In this document: positions 11,746 to 24,020 of the stretch, piece after piece
Numbering within the stretch: position 1 is the stretch's first letter
How the letters are laid out: each line of letters opens with the position of its first letter
DNA from: Marsupella aquatica
Lineage: Eukaryota; Marchantiophyta
Assembly: GCA_973895155.1 (NCBI GenBank)
Contig: OZ316896.1
Location: 21,762,001 to 21,826,000 of the forward strand
Direction of reading: 5' to 3'
DNA length: 64,000 nt
Program-made: the position numbers and the translations under genes
The notes under the pieces: model-generated
The model's database searches: none
What the model saw: only the letters and a program-made list of their open reading frames with translations
Told to the model about the DNA's origin: nothing

Positions 11746-13300
11746 ATAATGGATGCATGAACCAAGCAAGAGACACCCACTATTTATAGAAGGCAATAGG
11801 AAGGGAGCTTTTTCTGTTTTTTAAAGGAGAGATAGTGTCTGTTGGTAGACATAGGCAATTAGGAGAAGCAAGTTGGGCCAAAGGATATGAGCGGTACTCA
11901 TCATTGTTCGGCTGTTTGTCTTCTAGCTACCTCTAGCTAGCTTAGACTATTAGCCCATGCTCGTGGCATGGGCAGACTTTTTGCACAACAAGCATGGTCA
12001 AACTAATGGTGGGCCTTACATTTCAGCCTACTGTAGATTTTAGCACATTTTCTTATAGCACTTCTACAGTCGCCAATCTACCCTACTAAATATCAAGTTT
12101 GCTCAAAACACAATTAATTTTTGAAACTTTCAGTTCCTAGGACAAATTTTGAGGTAGTATTTGTGAAGCATGGGAAATATATATTAGTTTTCATATAAGG
12201 CTTTAGAGCAGGCGAGGGGATTGAATCACCCAAGCAAAGGAAACAAAAACCACCAAAGTGGAGAGGGGAGTGAAGGAATCAGCCCCACACCCGAGCAAAC
12301 ACATTAGTCCGGTCAGAGTACCCTAATGAGACATTTACACAAAGGACGTCTAAAAAGCCACACTACTTCTAACCATTGAGGCTTTTGGATTCTGATACTA
12401 TTAGGGCATCTCAAAAGCTTGGAAATTATGGATGATGGCATTCGGTCATAAAGAATAGGTCATAAAGTTTCACTAACAGGACTATGTAATTTTGTTTTTT
12501 CTTTCACCAACCTCTACAGTGACTAATGCTTACGGATAAGACCAATTTTTATGTCAAAAATTATGAACTATGAATTTTCAGGAAATGAGGCTCAAATGAC
12601 TGAGGATGTTTTGCACAGGCCTTGGACGAACAGAGGTCACTGGCATTCCGTGTGGAGTAAGCCAAAGCCCCAAGGGGGTTATGGGATGTAATCCTCAAGG
12701 GTGATGAGCCCAAGGGGGTGACAGCCATGGCTCACCAGTGGCCATGGAGTCAGGAGTGTAATCACCTGAGCATACTTTTGGTCTATTTTTGACCTGAAAT
12801 TGGATGACCACTCAAGGCTGGCTAGCCAGAGGCTAAAATTTCATAATCCCCTGGCCAGGCTGGTAGGGGAATTATGACTCGTAACCATCTATAAAAATGC
12901 AAAGAGAATTTCACATAAGGGATTTACTCTAATAAGTAGTGTAGTAGCCTTTCAAGAATGAAATTTGAAAAATAACCCTCTAGCAGACCCTCACTATTTG
13001 TAGGGCAATGGTCTGAGTGGAATAGGCTCGTGACTTTCTTCCCTAAAAGTGTTTTGTAGATGTTAGAGTATTTTTTGGGCCACCCACCCACAAATATAGA
13101 GCACACCACCCAGGCCAATGATGGTGGTGTCCACTACGCAACACCTGGATCATGTAGATATTATCATGCTTTCAAGATTTCCTCCTCCAATTGGGAAACT
13201 GGTCTCTCTTTACACCCAAAGTCTTTGGCTAGCTCCATGGTCAATTCTAGGGCATGTTTTCCTTCAACCCCCCTTACCACATCTGCCTCAAGAGCTGCCT
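11746..13300. other. Intergenic, no gene recognised
   Basis: AT-leaning sequence with short ORFs only. A region around 12650-12860 has repeated 'caagggggt' and 'ccatgg' words but no clear unit. No gene, RNA or mobile-element protein was recognised. Confidence 0.4.
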
Positions 13301-13305
13301 CTACC

Positions 13306-13345
13306 AGTGGTTGCTATCGGTTACCTGTAGCTCTCATTGTACATA
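13306..13345 (+). repeat. Short dispersed repeat, inverted copy at 19128-19168
   Basis: The sequence 'ggttacctgtagctctcatt' followed by 'gta' appears in reverse complement at about 19138-19160, next to 'acaatgagagctacaggtta'. This indicates one interspersed family inserted in both orientations. The copies are too short and decayed to classify. Confidence 0.45.
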
Positions 13346-14069
13346 CCATACAATGAGGAGGTAGTATGTATTCAAAGCAATGTTATAAAAAGTTTTGTCC
13401 TCATTTACATATGGACAGTTGAATTTGTAGATCTCTGCAAGACCTACATTCCCCAAGAAATCACATCCCAAAGTAGTTAATGTTTTTATAGTTGTTGTTA
13501 ATGATGATCCCTGAAATCTAATTGGCCGTGGAGGGCTGGGCAGCATGGGGCACCTGGCCTGCAATGTTTGGCAGGGGCCAGCAGCCACTGGCAATTGCAA
13601 AGTGGACTTAGAGCATCCCCAATGTTCGGGCTGATGTGTTCGGGCTGATGTTAGACTCAACATAACGTTGAGCCAAAAAGGCAACTCAGGTGGGTTACTG
13701 GAACGTTATTCAGTCGTGAGCTTACTGGATTTTTTTGTTATTGGATTTGTGTAGAGCTGTTGTATAGTCCATTGACTAAATACATTATTCATTCCTGGGT
13801 TCTCAAGATTTAATGGTTAGTATCGGACGGTGCCAATGTCAAGAGGTATTAAAAACCCACTAACCATTGGTTGTTGGGCCTCTTTGGTCTTCTTGGGGTC
13901 TTTCTCTTCCATCCTTTATTGGGTTCTTTTGCCTTTGGGATCATGTCTCTCCATTTAGTGCTCTTGTCTTTTTGGCAATGTCATATATAGTAACCATTGA
14001 GTTTGTATTTTGACATATCATCTTTGCTACATAGGGTATACTAAAAAAGACAACTCTTTAATATATTTA

Positions 14070-14315
14070 ACGAGCCCTATGCTAGTGTGTTGCACTCTGC
14101 AAGAAAGACTGTGCACAAGCCCATAGGGAGCCAGGCCAGGGCATTTATGGGGCAACGAGAAACATACATGTGCAGGGGTGTACATTTCCTCCATCAATGA
14201 TCAGGGAAAACAGCTAATGGAATCCAACGACTGTGGATGTTTCCCACCCAGGAGCTTTTTGGTATTGGGATGAAGGACGGATCCCTTATTATAGTTGTAG
14301 ATGTGTAGAATAAGG
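14070..14315 (+). repeat. Dispersed repeat copy 2 (pairs with 11300-11545)
   Basis: It shares the ordered blocks 'gggcatttatgggg', 'aggggtgtacatttcctcc', 'atcaatgatcaggg' and 'ggatcccttattatagttgt' with the copy at 11.3 kb, in direct orientation. Together they define a family member of about 240 bases. Its true ends are not visible. Confidence 0.6.
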
Positions 14316-15889
14316 AAAGTGCTTACACCATTGGCAAAGGTCTTACCAGGTGTAGCTCCTGGAATCTGCTGAAATACAATTGGGAATCTGCTGAAATACA
14401 ATTGGTTCTGATGTTTTCCGTCGTGTACTCTAGCTTTCCAGTGTCACTCTTACAGTCGTCCATCAGGAGCATCAATTGTTAGAAACAAGTCCCTGGAATT
14501 GTGGACCAGAGAATTCGTGAAGCAGTTTTGCTAAAATGTGAAAAGGGGGTGTTAAGAAGTGAGGCACAGGATGAACACTTCCAAGGCATAGCCTACAAGC
14601 AGGCCTACAAGGCATTGTCTTTCTTTCAATAAGTACAAGGGTTTTTGCCGCCCTAATTCTTTTGCCAGTTGCTGGGTTTGGGTGTTCCGGTGGCCTTTCC
14701 TTCAGTTTGGAATAAATGTATGATTATGGATCCCAACATAGATGTGTGTACAAGTCCAGCCATTTTACTCTAAATCTATGTCATCTTGGTCAATCATGTT
14801 TCCATGAATCCTGTGCAAGATCAGGAATCTCATCCAAGCAAAACTTTGAATCTCCTGCTGGCGAGCCTGCTGGATTTCCCTTCCCATTACCCTTCCAAAA
14901 AGACTTTGCAATGGACATTGGACATACACGAGCTTCCATGGCTGCCCTTTGGTTAAAAGAATTAATATATTAACTTGACCACATAATACATATCCACATA
15001 GCAATTGGTCGTCTAAAAGGTGTATAAATTTATTTGAACTATGCTTTACCTCAGAAATGAACACTTTGTTTGGAGCATTCCTATGATCAGGCACACCAGC
15101 AGACCTGAGGCAGCAGACTCAGGTAGAGAAAGCCAGGTTTTAACCTTTAGTGGCAATCAGGCCATGATTGCCATTCCAAGTGACAGTTCCCCAAAAGTGC
15201 ACTTAATGCTTTCCAATGGGACCCAACAGATCTACTTGCCTGCTCCTGTGTGCTCTACCATTGAGCTAGGGCTCGTTCACAGCATACTAGCTTTAATGGT
15301 ATAGCTCCTCCTGTATGAGAATTTTTACTTACTGATTTAGTGGAGACCGAATTTAACTGCCCTACCACTTTAGACAACAACACTCTCTCATTTAGTGGAG
15401 AAATGTGGGTAATTGGGTCCCAACACTTAGAAAAATCATGCCATGCTTAGATACATGGTTTGCAATGTCACTCTCCATGTGTTCATCGCCTTGTGATTTA
15501 GTTTTCATTTGCCCAAGTCAGACGAGAGATATGCTTAGTAGACCCCCTTCTGGAAAAAGTTTGCTTAATCCACCCCCTCCATACTTTTCCCCAATCTGGG
15601 TCGTTGATGGACCTTTCAATCTCAGATCTGGACTGGAGTCATCAAACTACTCTCCTTTGTCCACCAATATCTACAAAATCCTCAGCATACTAACTAATGC
15701 ACTGGCTTTCTTTCCGTTCCTTTCTTTGATGATTTTGTTTATGGAAAGTTACTAATGTACCATCACAAATTGACGTGTTTATTCATCCTTGCATTCTGGA
15801 AAACAATTTTGCTCTTTTTTGGATTCTTTGCACGACCTCACAGACTTTTTCTTCCCCGTTCCCTTTTACTTGGTGGCTTGGTTGGATGG
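14316..15889. other. Intergenic, with a tRNA-like A-box fragment
   Basis: No gene is recognised. On the minus strand, at about 15244-15282, the sequence TAGCTCAATGG fits an A-box and is followed about 40 bases later by 'gttgggtccca', which partly fits a B-box. This is a possible decayed tRNA-derived SINE head. ORFs here, the longest about 116 codons, show no protein signature. Confidence 0.35.
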
Positions 15890-16330
15890 GAATTCCATAC
15901 TTAAACACCCCTTGTGAATCTTCCAATCTGTAAGTTATGGACCAAAGCCCCCTCCCCACCTTCGCCATGGGGATTCACAGATTTAAATCTTTGTGCTACT
16001 ACGGTAGTGCCATCAGAGCATTGCCTCTTCCCAAGGATAATTTTCTCAAGTGTATCATTGGTTACAGAACCCCATTAGGGGTCCTTTGCAAAATTCCTGG
16101 CTCCACAGCATACCACATCATCATGGCACGCTGCAAACAGGAAGAGACTTGTTTTTGGATAGATTGACTTCTGCATTCGTGTTTGTGGCAAGTTTTTTGT
16201 AAAAACTAGGACGCCATGCCGTAAAACAGAATGTAAAAAAAACTGACATGTAAATCAAAAAACAAAAAGATTGAGGTAAAACTGCTCCCAATAACTGTTT
16301 TATTTATATTTTGATTTTATTCAAAACATA
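15890..16330 (+). repeat. Dispersed repeat, related to 19375-19660 and 41905-42175
   Basis: The first part ('gaatcttcc', 'gttatgg', 'cacagatttaaatct', 'cccaaggataattt') recurs in diverged form at 19375-19500. The second part ('aaaattcctggctccacagc', 'gcattcgtgtttgtgg', 'aggacgccatgccgtaaaa') recurs at 41930-42080 as 'aaaattcctggcaccacagc', 'cattcgtgtttgtg' and 'gggacgtcatgccgtaaaa'. All copies have the same orientation. No transposase or terminal repeats were identified. Confidence 0.6.
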
Positions 16331-16574
16331 AAATTTTCCCGGTAGCAATTTTTGATTTGACATTGTTGAGTCAAATCATAATGAAAACTCACGTATAATA
16401 TGGCATTAGAAAGATCTTGAAGAGACAGTCCTGATGAGCTCAACATTGTTATCATTTGGTAAGAATTGAGTAAATAATTTGAAAAATATATTTTACCCGT
16501 GATTTCATAGTCTCTAACGTGAATAGAAATCTTTGTTGTACAACCCCTGAAATCTTGACCCCTTCCATGAGAAT

Positions 16575-16800
16575 GAACCTAAAATTGACATAATTTATCG
16601 AGTACTAAGGAGATTATGAATTTAGAATTTCTTTAGCTTTTAATGAACTTAACATTGATAGATTTAGTTGAGTTCTGAGTAGATTATAAGTTTCCAATGT
16701 TCTTTAGCTTTCCAATGAGTGTAACATTGGGAGATTTTATCAAGTACTAAAATGGTCATGAGTTTCTAAATTTCTCTAGCTTTCAATCGATTTCAAATTC
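16575..16800. repeat. Tandem repeat, about 72-bp unit, three copies
   Basis: Copies start at about 16576, 16646 and 16717. Each runs 'aacattgatagattt...gag-tactaa...gattatgaatttc...ctttagctttcaatg', with substitutions between copies. The sequence is AT-rich and non-coding. Confidence 0.6.
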
Positions 16801-18500
16801 CACAATTGGAGATTTGTTTCCATGAAACTTTTTGTCTTAAATGATTATGCAAAAGTTAATGATTTGATGACACCGATGACTTCTCTCTCTTCGTCTATCT
16901 GCGTGTAGGAATTGAAAGTGATTACTTTTGATGCAACTTATGTGCATCCAGCAACCCTTCGGTACCATGGAGGAAACCGTCGAGCACCGTTTTGCTGAAG
17001 TGGGCAATTAAGCTACCCACATATTAAATATTAGTTCACAATGCAACTGGTTTTGCAATTGCTGTTAATTATGGTTGCCTTGGTAAGTTTGGCAACTGTT
17101 TCAAGTGTCAAACATTGACTTGTCCATTTTGAAATTTTTTTCTTTGGATTTGGAGGTCCATCTAGGCTTCAGTTTCTAGATAACTATCTCTGAAATAACA
17201 TGGGGGTCCACGGATTAATTATGCACCATCACCCACTTTCAGGGGCTATGGTCACTAACCCCTTGGAGTTGAGTGTCTTGGAGATTAAAACCCATATTAA
17301 GTTGGAGAGGATGAAGACTTGTGTTAAGCCACACCTAACCTCAAGGTGACACAGTCCCCTGCAACTGGCCATGGATTCAATCTACTTTCTCTCAAGCCCT
17401 CCATCCCTGTAATATACTAATTGGGTAATAGTGCTACACTTGAGCGGTAAGGTAATTGGATCCACATATTTGAAAATTACATAAGAGGTACCCCTATTAG
17501 ACCGCATTAGTAAAATCATGACTTCGAATGTGGTGGTCACTTTTGAACCTCTTTGGCTGTCCCTTCATTGTACTTGAATTGGCTTTTGGGGAAATTATGA
17601 CCACTTTACACTCAAGTGATTGGTACTTGTCTTGAAACTCTTACGTGCAAATCTTTCCTTTTGTCATGTAGTGTCACTTTTTGTCAGAAAGAGTCACCAA
17701 ATGCGAATAGAAATAACGTATTTGCTCTAATTTAAAATATACTATATCTAGTTTCCAGTAGTCACACAGCTAAAAAAACGTTTCCAAAATAATGACACAC
17801 AAAAAGGAAGCAAGTTGCATCCCTTGAGCGCTGTGCACCACTACACTACTCCACTACTCCACTACAGTAGAATTTTTATTTATTTATTTTTCTAAAGCGA
17901 AGATGAGAAGAAAGTACGGAACTTTTAAAGGACGACCGCAGTACCAAGGTACTACAGTCTGAGCGGTCCCACTCCCCAGACCCCACTGAAAGCAGATCTG
18001 CAGTACCTTCGTACTTTGCCCGTCCTCCCTTATCGCTACAGTAGCAGGTAGGAAGTACGAAGGGCTCTCGTATGCGGACGTATTCGTAGCCTAGCTACTC
18101 ACGAGTCGCGACAAACCGGCACTGCGGCATCGACGGCGTGAACGCTTCTGGATCGTAGCGCCCGTACTGGATGACGTAAGTGACGACGTAGCTAAATTAA
18201 TAATTAAATTAAATAAAGCAGCGCCGCTACGGAACTCCCGTTGCCACGGCGCGCCCCAGGATCAAAAGGTGTCGGGGAACCCGTGAAGCGAGTATTCCTG
18301 TTTTGAATGAAGCCCCAATGGACTCAATTGTTTGGTATAATTCCTGGATGGACCCAGAGTAAAACCCTTTCTATACTCAGATGGCAATTCTCGTTTGTAA
18401 CAGAATCCATACTGTTCTCGGTAACGGAAAATCGGTCCATCCGGGTTACAAGGTTCCCTCAGTTTCTTCCTCTGCACGACTGCACTGTCTTTCTCTGTGG
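16801..18500. other. Intergenic; ACT-rich microsatellite and TGACG pair
   Basis: No gene is recognised. A short 'actactccact' run lies at 17838-17873. At 18172-18186 two TGACG motifs are separated by four bases (TGACGTAAGTGACG), a bZIP/TGA-factor-like arrangement, but no gene follows within several kilobases, so it is probably fortuitous. Confidence 0.4.
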
Positions 18501-18506
18501 TTCGTT

Positions 18507-18534
18507 GGACGTACGGACGTACGTCCGTACGTCC
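18507..18534. repeat. Perfect 28-bp palindrome in a GTACGTCC run
   Basis: The half 'ggacgtacggacgt' (18507-18520) is followed directly by its reverse complement 'acgtccgtacgtcc' (18521-18534), and a further 'gtacgtcc' follows. The structure is self-complementary with no loop and could extrude as a cruciform. An ORF crossing it (18307-18783) shows no protein signature. Confidence 0.8.
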
Positions 18535-19989
18535 GTACGTCCCGGGTCCGTGGGCTTAGAGCTCCCCTTCCTCGGTCCATCGACTGCCGCTTCGTCGGCA
18601 CGTCCCTGCCGTCATGAACAACGGACGGACATGGGCCCGGCCTTTAAAAGCGGTCGTATGGCATTGTGGTTGGTTGGCGGGTCTCTCATTTTTGGCCTGG
18701 TTTGTGATTTGCTCCGTCAGGATCTGCCCATGAGGGTAATTTTTAAAGGTTTTCTCATTTCCGCCATGGTGGCGAAAGTGTGAAGGAGAAGATACTAGGA
18801 ATAATCTTTATCTGAATTTCACAGATTTAATCTTGACCCTAGATTTAAGGATCATATTAATGGGTCTGTGGCTAGGTGGGAACTGGCTATCTGAAAACAA
18901 AAGTCTGGCCAAATTTGGCTTAATGGTTACCCATGACAACAATTTTTGGGATGGCCTGGAGGCTCCATTCCCTGCAGTTTATTATGGTCACACCTCCACT
19001 ATAAAAGCCTCATTCCATGTCTCATTATTCACCATAAAAGGTGAAACACTAGCACCTTTTGTGGAATACTTGTCAAAAAAAGTTTTGCAGTCAGCACCTT
19101 TTGTGGAGCTCAAAGTCCATTCTTGAACAATTGCTCTTTACAATGAGAGCTACAGGTTACCCGTAGCCCTTTATAGGGGCAGGTGTGGTTTAAACTTGTC
19201 ACCCTAAACCCTTGATGAACCAGATGTTGAGTAGTCACAAAAGAATCTCATTTAGAGAATAGCTATTGGAAGTTTCTGATGGACCCATTCGTTCAAGTAG
19301 TTCCCAGAGTAAGTTGTAAATTTGAAATGATCTCTTTTGCACAGACTTTCCTTGTGAATCTTCCTTATGCATTTTCATTGAATGTTATGGGCCATAAACC
19401 CTTGACACCCTGGTTGGGTATTCCCTAATTTAAATCTCTGTGTCACTGGCAAAAACCAAGGTGATGGCTCCTCCTAAGGATAGTTCTTTTGTATTCACTT
19501 TTTGGGTATATGCCATCCCCTCTTCAGGGGCAATGGTTTGTAACTTGGCCTTACTCACAGCCCGGAGATTGCAGCACGTAACTCCCTCAAGGGGGCCGGC
19601 TACCCCCAAAATTGTCACCTTGATCAATGAGATCCTTTCACATTGATGGACCAATATTTACCAAAGTCAGTATTTACCAACATCTAATACCTTGATAAAT
19701 AAAATGTTCATTTCTGAGCCCAAAGAATTTGATCATTCAAAGGTACAACACAGGGCTGGTCCAACAAAGTGGCTGGTCTGTATGTGACAGCCGGCCAAGA
19801 CTGACCCACAACTGTGATTAAACGTCTGCTATGGTGAATCCACTTGGCACACTCTCAGCTGACAGGTTTTAGTGAGTGTCAAGGGTGGGGCGGGTGGAGA
19901 AGCTTGCCGGACCCTTCACAAACCCAAATGCACATGCACCAATTGTCTCACCAGCTGGCTAACCAATGGTGGGCTCTTTGGTGTGCACC
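18535..19989. other. Intergenic with decayed dispersed repeats
   Basis: It contains the inverted copy of the 13.3-kb repeat (19128-19168) and a diverged copy of the first part of the 15.9-kb repeat (19375-19660). No gene is recognised; the ORFs are short and featureless. Confidence 0.45.
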
Positions 19990-20460
19990 AGTAGGAATGC
20001 TCATACAACCAACAGTACTTGCATTTTATTCTACAACCTTGCCACTCATTCATTTACTGAGTTGCATATAGCACAAGTGGGGGGGGGGAGCTTGTACAAA
20101 CCGCCACAAAGAACCTCTATAATGCCCTGCCATCCGGCCCTTTTTGCATATTATTCTAGGCCCTCGCCACTCAGTCATTTAGTGAGTTGCACATATGAAG
20201 CAACTGGTTGGAATGCTCTTACAAACCCCCAGAAAAAAATCCCTCTCATGCCCTGCCTGTAGATTATTCTAGGACCTTGCCATTCACTGAGCTGCATCCA
20301 GACCATGATTTGTGCCTTGCCTCAGCATGTTATTCCAGGACCTTGTCATCCACTCATTTAATGACCCACGTATAGAGCAACTTGTGCCCTACCTGCATGG
20401 TAGGACCTGGCCATTCATTCATTTACTGAGTTGCATATAGAGTGAATTGTGGAAACCTTT
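19990..20460. repeat. Degenerate tandem repeat, about 90-140-bp units
   Basis: The phrase 'ttctaggaccttgccactcattcatttactgagttgcatata' (given with variation) recurs at about 20030, 20150, 20265, 20330 and 20400, with variable spacers containing 'atgccctgcc'. A run of ten G lies at 20079-20088. Copies differ by large indels, so this is an old array. Confidence 0.65.
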
Positions 20461-21016
20461 ATGACAAAAAGCTATGGATCATCAATTTGGTAGTCCATAA
20501 CTTGAATTCAGTTTGTGAACATTAACTATTAAGTTAAGGTCCATCAAATGTGGAAGTTTGAGACCGCTTGTTATATGATCCCATAATTCACTGTAAGGAG
20601 GACTTAGCTTATATGGTTAAGGATCTCCGGTATTTGTTAGTGGGATATAATGTCGACCATATATATTGCTAACTCACATAATGCAAAGACCATATATTTG
20701 GAAGGTTTTTTATTCCATTAAGGGATTACCCCAGAATATTAGCTGTTCGTTAAGGTCGGCAAGGAATATCCCTAGCACTGCGCAAAAGTGCTGCCCTCCA
20801 AGCAAAATCCATCGGCTAGGGACACTGTTATGTATCCTTCATTTCTAATGAGATGTAATATGTGGGAAAATGGACTTACATGTCAACTTGAGTGATCTAA
20901 ACATGAATGTAACCCAAGACTACCTTAACTACATTTTTTTTGGCTTTGAAAGATCTTTTTTAATTCTATTCAAAGGCAGCACACAAATAGGCGGCCACAA
21001 GGGCAACACCAAGAGT
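20461..21016. other. Intergenic, no gene recognised
   Basis: AT-rich sequence with short ORFs only. It forms the left flank of the GC-rich inverted-repeat block; the composition changes abruptly near 21010. Confidence 0.45.
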
Positions 21017-24000
21017 GGACCAGAGGTCATAAGTAGTCATGGAACTCGACTACCTTAACACTTAGCTCCAGCGTCGCTGACTCCGACGCCAAGCTCCCTT
21101 ATGGTCCAAGCCCGGATAGGCCATCCGGGGAAGACTTAGCATTGGGAGACTTGTGGGCAACGAGACGTGGCGCTAGCGAAGGCAAGGAGCCAAGCTGGTG
21201 ACACACACTAAAGACTTAGACTAGCTGAGAGCTGGTCGGCTCAAGGGGAAATGGGCAGGGCTCAAGGACGACCGTCCGGACCTCCGGATGGACTTTGAGT
21301 TCTGATGGCTTGAGTGTGAGCTCCTCTTGGGCCCAAGGCCAATGGAGTTGACGCCATGGGCAACGGACGCTTGGGGGCGCAAGTTATGGCCCGATCCGGG
21401 TTGGGCCCATCTGGGGCCCCAAGCGGCGATGAGACCTGAGGGCCTAAGCATGAGCACTGGGTCGGCTCAATCACAACGGGCTAAGGCACTCCGCTTGCGA
21501 ATGCCTAACGAGAAAGTTGTGGGCGTTGCCAGCTGGTGGCGCGCCCATTATGCGCAATAGGATCTGGGTTGGGGGCCAAATATTTAGGGACCAAAGCTGG
21601 TCCGGGGGTGGCAGGTCTCAAGAAGCATATATGAGGGGAGTGGTGTCTCCCTGGGGGCTAAGGGCGAGCCGAAGCCGTGAGCCGTGGTGGTCGCGACACT
21701 AAGGAAACCGCCAAACGGAAACGACAATATCTTCCCAACGGGAAGTCCGTTGGAGGACTTCTTGGGTGCGTTGGAAAGCTCTCGACAAAGGCTACGCCCT
21801 CTCGAGCTCAACTGGGTCTAGGGGCACCATGGGTTCTTGGGGGTTGCGGGTGTTAACTCACCCGCTTGCCAAATCCTGCCAAATAGCAGCCAAATCGCGT
21901 TCAGTCTCCCAAGGGAGTTTGCGTTGGGGAGGCAAGGCCAAGTAGATGTGGAGGTTGAGTTCCAAGAGTGTTCGGCCCCTAGATCACCAGTGGGGCAAAT
22001 TGGGAGTTTGTTGCTAGAGTCAGTGGTGGACCTCGCCACCCAGCGCCCTCACCAATCCCAACACTTGCGCCTAAGTGCCCTTGGTGCCTGAACGCCTCCA
22101 CGGAATACCTCGAGCAAGCATCCAAGTGCCGCTAGCACCACCTGCGGCCACTCCCATACGAAGCCGCACTTGCTCACCTACACGACCGCTACTCAACGGT
22201 CCTCACTATCTGCACAAACAACCAAGCACCTCGGTAAGTAACCCCTCCGGATCTAGAACTCGCCCATTCTAGCATCCTAACTCAAGCTCAACAGACGTTG
22301 GTAAATAGGTCAGCGATAGGTCTTCTCGATGCCATAAGCCGAAACCAGAACCCACGCCCATTGTCCGTCCAGGACATCTCCTTCCTTGGGTGCAGCCCGG
22401 GTTCCCCCTTGTACCTATCCATCACCGACTGACCGCCCTGACCTTAGGACATGCTCATGACCCAAATAGCGTAGCTTGCCCTAAAGCTTGTCCCAACACG
22501 CCGGGACCACAACGGCCCCGACTCTAACAACCGCTCTCGGTTTGCCCCACTGATGGTCTAGGGACCGAGCGCCCTCAGGACTCAGCCTCCCTACTTACTT
22601 GGCCTTGCCTCCCCAACGCAAGCTCCCTTGGGAGGCTGAATGTGGCTTGGCTGCTATTCGATAGGATTTGGCAAGCGGGCGAGCTAACACCCACCAACCA
22701 TGAGAACCCATGGCACCCCCGGACCCATCTGAGCTCAGGAGAACGTAGCCCTCCTCAAGAGCTTTCCAACGAACCCAAGAAGTCCTCCAACAGACTTCCC
22801 GTTGGGAAGATATCACAACTTCTGTTTGGCGATTTCCCTTAGTGTCGCGACCGCCGCGGCTCACGACTTCGGCTCGCCCTTAGCCCCCAGGGAGACACCA
22901 CTCCCCTCATATATGCTTCTGGAAACCTGCCACCCTCGGACCAACTTTGGTCCCTAAACATTTGGCCCCCAACCCGGATCTCATCGCACATAATGGGCGC
23001 GGCACCAACTGGCAACGCCCATAACTTTCTTGATAGGCATCCGCAAGCGGAGTGCCTTAGCCCGTTGTGACCGGGCTGACCCAGAACTCATGCCTAGGCC
23101 CCCAGGTCTGATCGCCGCTTAGGGCCCCCGACCGGCCCAACCCAGATCGGGCCACAACTTGCGCCCCAAGCGTCCGTTGCCAATGGCGTCAACTCCATTG
23201 GCCTTGGGCCCAAGAGGAGCTCACTCCCAAGCCCTCAGAACTCAAAGCCCATCCGACGGTCCGGATGGCCATCCTTGAGTCCAGCCCATTTGCCCTTGAC
23301 CCGACCAGCCATAGGCTAGTCCAAGTCCTTAGTTTGTGTCCCCAGCTTGGCCCCTTGCCTCGCCAATGCCACGTCTCATTGCCCACAAGTCTCCCCATGC
23401 TAAGTCCTCCCCGGATGGCCTATCCGGGCCTGGACCATAAGGGAGCTCGGCGTCGGAGTCAGCTACGCCGGAGCTGCGTGTTAAGGTAGTCGAGTTCCGC
23501 GACTGAGTCGGGGCCATTCTGGTCCCAGCGTGTTGGGACAAGCTTGGGACAAGCTTTAGGGCAAGCTACGCTATTTGGGCCATGAGCATGTCCTGGGGTC
23601 AGGGCGGTCAGTTGGTGATGGATAGGTACGAGGGGGAACCTAGGCCGCGCCCAAGGAAGGAGTTGTTCTGGACGAACAGTGGACGTGGGTTCTGGTTCCG
23701 GCTTATGGCATTGGGAGGACCTATCGCTGACCTATTTACCAACGTCTGTTGAACTTGAGTTAGGATGCTAGACTTGGCAAGTTCTAGATCCTGAAGGGTT
23801 ACTTACCGAGGTGCTTGGTTGCTTGTGCAGACAGTGAAGACCATTGAGTAGCGGTCGTGTTGGAGAGCAAGTGCGGCTTTGTATGGGAGGGGCCGCTGGC
23901 GGTGCAAGGGGCACTAGGTTGCTTGCTCGAGGTATTCCGTGGAGGCGTTCGGGCACCAGGGGCACTTGGGTGTGAGTGCTAGGATTGGTGAGGGCACTGG

Positions 24001-24020
24001 GTGGCAAGGTCCACCACTTA
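21017..24020. mobile_element. GC-rich compound inverted repeat, order A-B-A'-B'
   Basis: Block A (about 21017-22021) is reverse-complementary to A' (about 22523-23525). Block B (about 22022-22522) is reverse-complementary to B' (about 23526-24020). Landmarks are 'aagcccggataggccatccgg' (21110) against 'ccggatggcctatccgggcc' (23411), and 'ggtaaataggtcagcgatag' (22301) against 'ctatcgctgacctatttacc' (23720). The B' unit starts TGTTGGGAC and ends CCACCA, so it resembles a long terminal repeat of roughly 0.48 kb, but no primer-binding site, gag or pol was recognised. The block is much richer in GC than its flanks. It is probably a rearranged non-autonomous retroelement. Confidence 0.6.

Noticed and set aside
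18172-18186. as-1-like TGACG pair
   Set aside because: The spacing differs from the known element and no gene lies nearby.
18307-18783. ORF of 158 codons on the plus strand
   Set aside because: It crosses the GTACGTCC palindrome, has no family features and lies in repeat-rich intergenic DNA.
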